Assembly: GCF_014205845.1 (NCBI RefSeq) | Contig: NZ_JACHCR010000013.1 | Location: forward strand, 107,876-171,875 | Origin: Mucilaginibacter cryoferens | GTDB lineage: Bacteria; Bacteroidota; Bacteroidia; Sphingobacteriales; Sphingobacteriaceae | DNA: 64,000 bases | Reading direction: 5' to 3' | Part shown: piece after piece, positions 60,598-64,000 of the stretch | Numbering within the stretch: position 1 is the stretch's first letter | Layout: every line of letters starts with the position of its first letter | Position numbers and translations under genes: made by a program | The notes under the pieces: generated by a model | What the model saw: only the letters and a program-made list of their open reading frames with translations | Database searches by the model: none | Told to the model about the DNA's origin: nothing

Positions 60598-61932
60598 ATG
60601 AAGACTAAAGAAGTAATTCGTGAGCCAAAAACAGTAAAGCCCCGTGTTAACGTGGTTACTTTAGGCTGTTCAAAAAACATATACGATTCTGAGATCCTGA
60701 TGGGTCAGCTTAAAGGCAACCAGTTTGATGTGGTGCATGAGGCCGAAAAGGTGGGCAAAAATGATATCATCGTAATTAATACCTGCGGTTTTATTGACAA
60801 TGCCAAGCAGGAATCTATTGATACCATATTACAATACAGCGAGCTTAAAGAACAAGGCAAAGTTGGCAAAGTTATCGTTACCGGCTGCTTAAGTGAGCGC
60901 TACAAACCCGAACTGGAGGCCGAAATAACCAATGTTGATGCCTACTTCGGTACAAACGATTTGCAAAACCTGTTGGCCTCTGTTGGTGCAAACTACAAGC
61001 ATGAATTAATTGGCGAACGATTATTAACAACCCCATCGCATTTCGCTTATTTTAAAATTGCCGAAGGTTGTAACCGCCCATGCTCTTTTTGCGCTATTCC
61101 ATTGATGCGCGGTAAGCATTTAAGTACACCAATTGATCAGTTGGTTAAAGATGCCCAAAACCTGGTTAAAAATGGCACTAAAGAACTGATATTAATTGCC
61201 CAGGATTTGACCTATTACGGTCTGGATCTGTATGGCAAACGTAACCTCGACGAATTATTACGCCGCTTAAGTGATGTTAACGGTGTGGAGTGGATCAGGC
61301 TACAATACGCTTACCCTTCGGGCTTCCCAATGGAAGTTTTGGATGTGATGAACGAGCGTGATAACATTTGCAAATACATGGATATGCCTTTACAGCACAT
61401 CAGCGATGATATGCTGAAATCCATGCGCCGTGGTATCACCAAACAAAAAACTATCGACCTGGTAAACCAGATTCGCGATAAAGTGCCGGGCATTGCCATG
61501 CGTACTACCCTTATTACCGGTTACCCGGGCGAAACCCAAAAAGATTTTGAAGAAATGGCTCAATGGGTTGAAGATACCAAATTCGATCGCCTTGGCTGCT
61601 TTACCTATTCGCACGAAGAAAAAACCCATGCCCACTCACTGGTTGACGATGTACCTGATGAATTAAAACAGGAACGCGCCGATGCCATTATGGAAATTCA
61701 GCAAGGCATTTCTTTTGATAAGAACCAGGAAAAAATTGGCCAAACGTTCAAGGTTTTGATTGATAAAAAAGATGGCGACTACTTTGTTGGTCGTACAGAA
61801 TTTGATTCGCCAGAAGTTGATAACGAGGTTTTAATTGATGCCAGCATTGATTATGCAACCGTTGGCAGCTTTGTTAACGTGAAGATAAACAGTGCCGAAG
61901 ACTTTGATCTTTATGGACAAATTGTAAAATAA
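60598..61932 (+). CDS. rimO: Ribosomal protein S12 methylthiotransferase RimO
   Basis: The 444-residue protein has the UPF0004 N-terminal domain (VNVVTLGCSKNIYDSEILMG, IVINTCGFIDNAKQESID, VTGCLSERYKPEL), supplying three cluster-binding Cys. The radical SAM domain has CNRPCSFCAIPLMRG. A TRAM domain ends the protein (about residues 375-444). It methylthiolates an Asp of ribosomal protein S12. The start is ATG 60598. Confidence 0.97.
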   Translation: MKTKEVIREPKTVKPRVNVVTLGCSKNIYDSEILMGQLKGNQFDVVHEAEKVGKNDIIVINTCGFIDNAKQESIDTILQYSELKEQGKVGKVIVTGCLSERYKPELEAEITNVDAYFGTNDLQNLLASVGANYKHELIGERLLTTPSHFAYFKIAEGCNRPCSFCAIPLMRGKHLSTPIDQLVKDAQNLVKNGTKELILIAQDLTYYGLDLYGKRNLDELLRRLSDVNGVEWIRLQYAYPSGFPMEVLDVMNERDNICKYMDMPLQHISDDMLKSMRRGITKQKTIDLVNQIRDKVPGIAMRTTLITGYPGETQKDFEEMAQWVEDTKFDRLGCFTYSHEEKTHAHSLVDDVPDELKQERADAIMEIQQGISFDKNQEKIGQTFKVLIDKKDGDYFVGRTEFDSPEVDNEVLIDASIDYATVGSFVNVKINSAEDFDLYGQIVK

Positions 61933-62066
61933 TACTAATTTGCGGTTTCCAATGATCGATATGAGATTAAAAATCTAATTTCGAAATCAATATTTAGTAT
62001 TTAGCCGATGTTCAATAAGTGATTTGCTTAAATCCGAAATTGAACATCCGAAATCCAAAATCAAAA

Positions 62067-63686
62067 ATGGAAGCCTCCTGTATAAGTTATAAAGAAACCG
62101 GTTTTTTTTCGCCCACCGTTATTGATTACATCGAGAACAGGGCCGATCTGCAGCCTTTTTACGGCTACCGCCCGGATATGGACGGCTTTGCCCAACTGTT
62201 AAAAAGTAAGAAAGTTGTTGCAGATCGCGAGATCTTACACCGTGTTTTATCAAAACAATACTTGCATAACCAGCAGGAAGATAATTCGAAATTCAAAATC
62301 CAAAACTCAAAGCTTGTAGCAGATAAGATAGAACTGCTAAAGCTTGATAATACCTATACAATTACAACGGGGCACCAGCTTAATATTTTTGCCGGTCCGC
62401 TTTATTTCCTCTACAAAATTGCTACAGCTATTAAGCTTGCACAGCAATTAAAAGCAGCACATTCCGATAAAAACTTTGTGCCTGTTTACTGGATGGCCAG
62501 TGAAGACCATGATTTTGCCGAGATCAATTACACCAACATCGGCGGCAAAAAAGTACATTGGTGGTACGAAGCTTCCGGCGCTACCGGCCGCATCAATCCC
62601 GATACCATGCGCCAGGCGCTTAACCAATATAAGGGTGTTTTAGGAATGGAAGGCCACGCCAGCGAAGTTGCCGAAATTGTTGAAACCGCCTATACCCGTT
62701 TTGATAAACTGGCCGATGCAACACGTTATTTGGTTGATGCCTTATTCGGTGAGTATGGCCTGGTGATCATTGATGCCGACGACCACGAATTTAAAAAGCA
62801 GTTTGCCCCAATTATGGAGCAGGATATCATCAACCAAAACAGCTTTAAAAATATAAGCGCTACCAACGAAGAATTACATAAACTGGGGGTACACATACAG
62901 GTAAACCCACGCGAAATAAACTTTTTTTACCTGCAGGATAGCCTGCGCGAACGTGTAGTATTTGAACAGGATAGCTACCAGGTAATGAATACAGAGATCC
63001 GTTTTACCAAGGCGGAGTTAAAAGCGGAGATTGCCGCCTACCCCGAGCGTTTTAGCCCTAATGTGGTAATGCGCCCATTATACCAGGAGTGTATTTTGCC
63101 AAACATCGCTTATATAGGTGGTGGCGCCGAGGTTGTTTATTGGCTGGAGCTGAAATCAAATTTCGATTTTTATAAGGTCGACTTTCCCATCCTCATCCTC
63201 CGTAACTCGGGCCTTGTTCTTAAAAAAGAACAAGCGGCAAAAGTTAGGCATATGGACCTGAATGCAGCCGACTTATTCAAAAAAGACGACGAGCTTAAAA
63301 CCAACTGGATAAAAAAACACAGCAATCATAACCTGAGCCTGGAAGGCGAATGGCGTGAAATGAGCGCCTTGTTTGAAAAAATAAAACTTCGCTCTTATAA
63401 AATAGATCCTACCCTATCGCCGTCGGCATCTGCCGTACAGGCAAGGTTAAAACACGCTATAGATAACCTGGAGAAAAAACTGATAAAAGCCGAAAAGCGC
63501 AACTATGCCGTAAGATTGGAGCAGCTATCTGTTGTTAAAGCCGAGCTTTTCCCTAAAGATAGTTTACAGGAGCGTACCGAAAACTTTGGTTTGATGTATG
63601 TAAAATGGGGGCAAACGTTTATCGACGAACTCATCCGCCATTTTGAACCGCTCGATTTTGAGTTTACGGTATTGACGGAGGAATAA
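62067..63686 (+). CDS. bshC: Bacillithiol biosynthesis cysteine-adding enzyme BshC
   Basis: ATG 62067 (MEASCISYKETGFFSP) is chosen; the 16 codons before it are low-quality. The 539-residue protein shows BshC features: YTITTGHQLNIFAGPLYFLY, VPVYWMASEDHDFAEINYTN and PNVVMRPLYQECILPNIAYI. A coiled coil near the C-terminus follows (KHAIDNLEKKLIKAEKRNYA). BshC adds cysteine to glucosaminyl malate in bacillithiol synthesis. Confidence 0.95.
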   Translation: MEASCISYKETGFFSPTVIDYIENRADLQPFYGYRPDMDGFAQLLKSKKVVADREILHRVLSKQYLHNQQEDNSKFKIQNSKLVADKIELLKLDNTYTITTGHQLNIFAGPLYFLYKIATAIKLAQQLKAAHSDKNFVPVYWMASEDHDFAEINYTNIGGKKVHWWYEASGATGRINPDTMRQALNQYKGVLGMEGHASEVAEIVETAYTRFDKLADATRYLVDALFGEYGLVIIDADDHEFKKQFAPIMEQDIINQNSFKNISATNEELHKLGVHIQVNPREINFFYLQDSLRERVVFEQDSYQVMNTEIRFTKAELKAEIAAYPERFSPNVVMRPLYQECILPNIAYIGGGAEVVYWLELKSNFDFYKVDFPILILRNSGLVLKKEQAAKVRHMDLNAADLFKKDDELKTNWIKKHSNHNLSLEGEWREMSALFEKIKLRSYKIDPTLSPSASAVQARLKHAIDNLEKKLIKAEKRNYAVRLEQLSVVKAELFPKDSLQERTENFGLMYVKWGQTFIDELIRHFEPLDFEFTVLTEE

Positions 63687-63792
63687 AGAGTATAACGGTA
63701 ACACTGAGCATAACGTATTTCAAAAAAGCTGTTATCCGCAGTGATAAAAATCCGGGGACTATGAAGGGGAAATGACAATTCTGGAAAGTTTG

Positions 63793-63878
63793 TCATGCTG
63801 AGGTACGAAGCATCTATTCGCAAACTTTACAGGGCGAAGAAGCATGGCGGATAATAGATTCTTCGTACCTCAGAATGA
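63793..63878. repeat. Large inverted repeat (REP-like hairpin)
   Basis: GTCATGCTGAGGTACGAAG... and its counterpart ...CTTCGTACCTCAGAATGAAC form a long imperfect stem with roughly 30-base arms around a short loop. This repeat type is widespread between genes in Sphingobacteriaceae. The remaining bases to 64000 hold no gene. Confidence 0.75.
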
Positions 63879-64000
63879 ACTGTGTTTAAAAGCAAATATT
63901 ATTTGAATAATTTTCATTGTATTTAGTTTTTTGCGTTGCGATAGCAAATGCCTGCTTAAGCAGTTTATTAGCTACAGCTATTAACGCTTGTTTCTTTGCT

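Overview
The window comes from a member of the Bacteroidota, most likely family Sphingobacteriaceae (Mucilaginibacter/Pedobacter-like). The reasons are a SusC/SusD pair, a hybrid two-component regulator, many GH43 enzymes, outer-membrane lipoproteins, a TAnnTTTG-type promoter, the small Bacteroidota-specific DUF4295 protein next to rpmB-rpmG, and bacillithiol synthesis (BshC). Genus assignment is inference; there is no rRNA in the window.

Region 1 (1 to about 29.7 kb) is a large xylan-type polysaccharide utilisation locus. It holds the end of a SusC transporter, SusD, and two FG-GAP/ASPIC propeller lipoproteins. A minus-strand block follows: GH43, GH8, a double CE1 esterase, a CE6-like SGNH esterase, GH10 and GH95. 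A central plus-strand hybrid two-component system (14 propeller repeats, kinase, receiver, AraC output) follows, and then a second minus-strand block: an unknown exported protein, GH43, CE1, GH43, GH43. Together they would capture a decorated glucurono-arabinoxylan, remove acetyl/feruloyl esters, cut the backbone, and trim arabinose, xylose and possibly L-galactose/fucose side groups. No GH67 or GH115 alpha-glucuronidase is visible.

Region 2 (30-32.5 kb) is a short regulatory and scar zone: a TetR-like remnant, a divergent AraC regulator/SnoaL-like pair with a perfect palindrome between them, and a frameshifted integrase fragment.

Region 3 (32,543-49,458) is a 16.9 kb integrated mobilizable element inserted in the 3' end of a tRNA-Ala(GGC) gene. 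It is bounded by a 45-bp perfect direct repeat, with an additional 22-bp perfect repeat just inside each end. It carries a tyrosine recombinase, a Fic protein behind an unusual array of short repeats, a HTH protein, a probable oriT, MobC and a relaxase. No conjugation (tra) genes are seen. Its right half (39.8-47.7 kb) is an accessory zone of small lipoproteins and unknown AT-rich genes, plus an ECF sigma/anti-sigma/outer-membrane receptor module. Parts of this zone are flanked by direct repeats, suggesting stepwise cargo gain. An IS110-family element lies near the right end.

Region 4 (49.5-64 kb) is ordinary chromosome: an MFS exporter, three tiny proteins (two of them paralogues), lpxB, surE, a Uma2-family protein, a CsbD-like stress protein, acs, rpmB-rpmG-DUF4295-ftsY, rimO and bshC. 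REP-like intergenic repeats are scattered among them.
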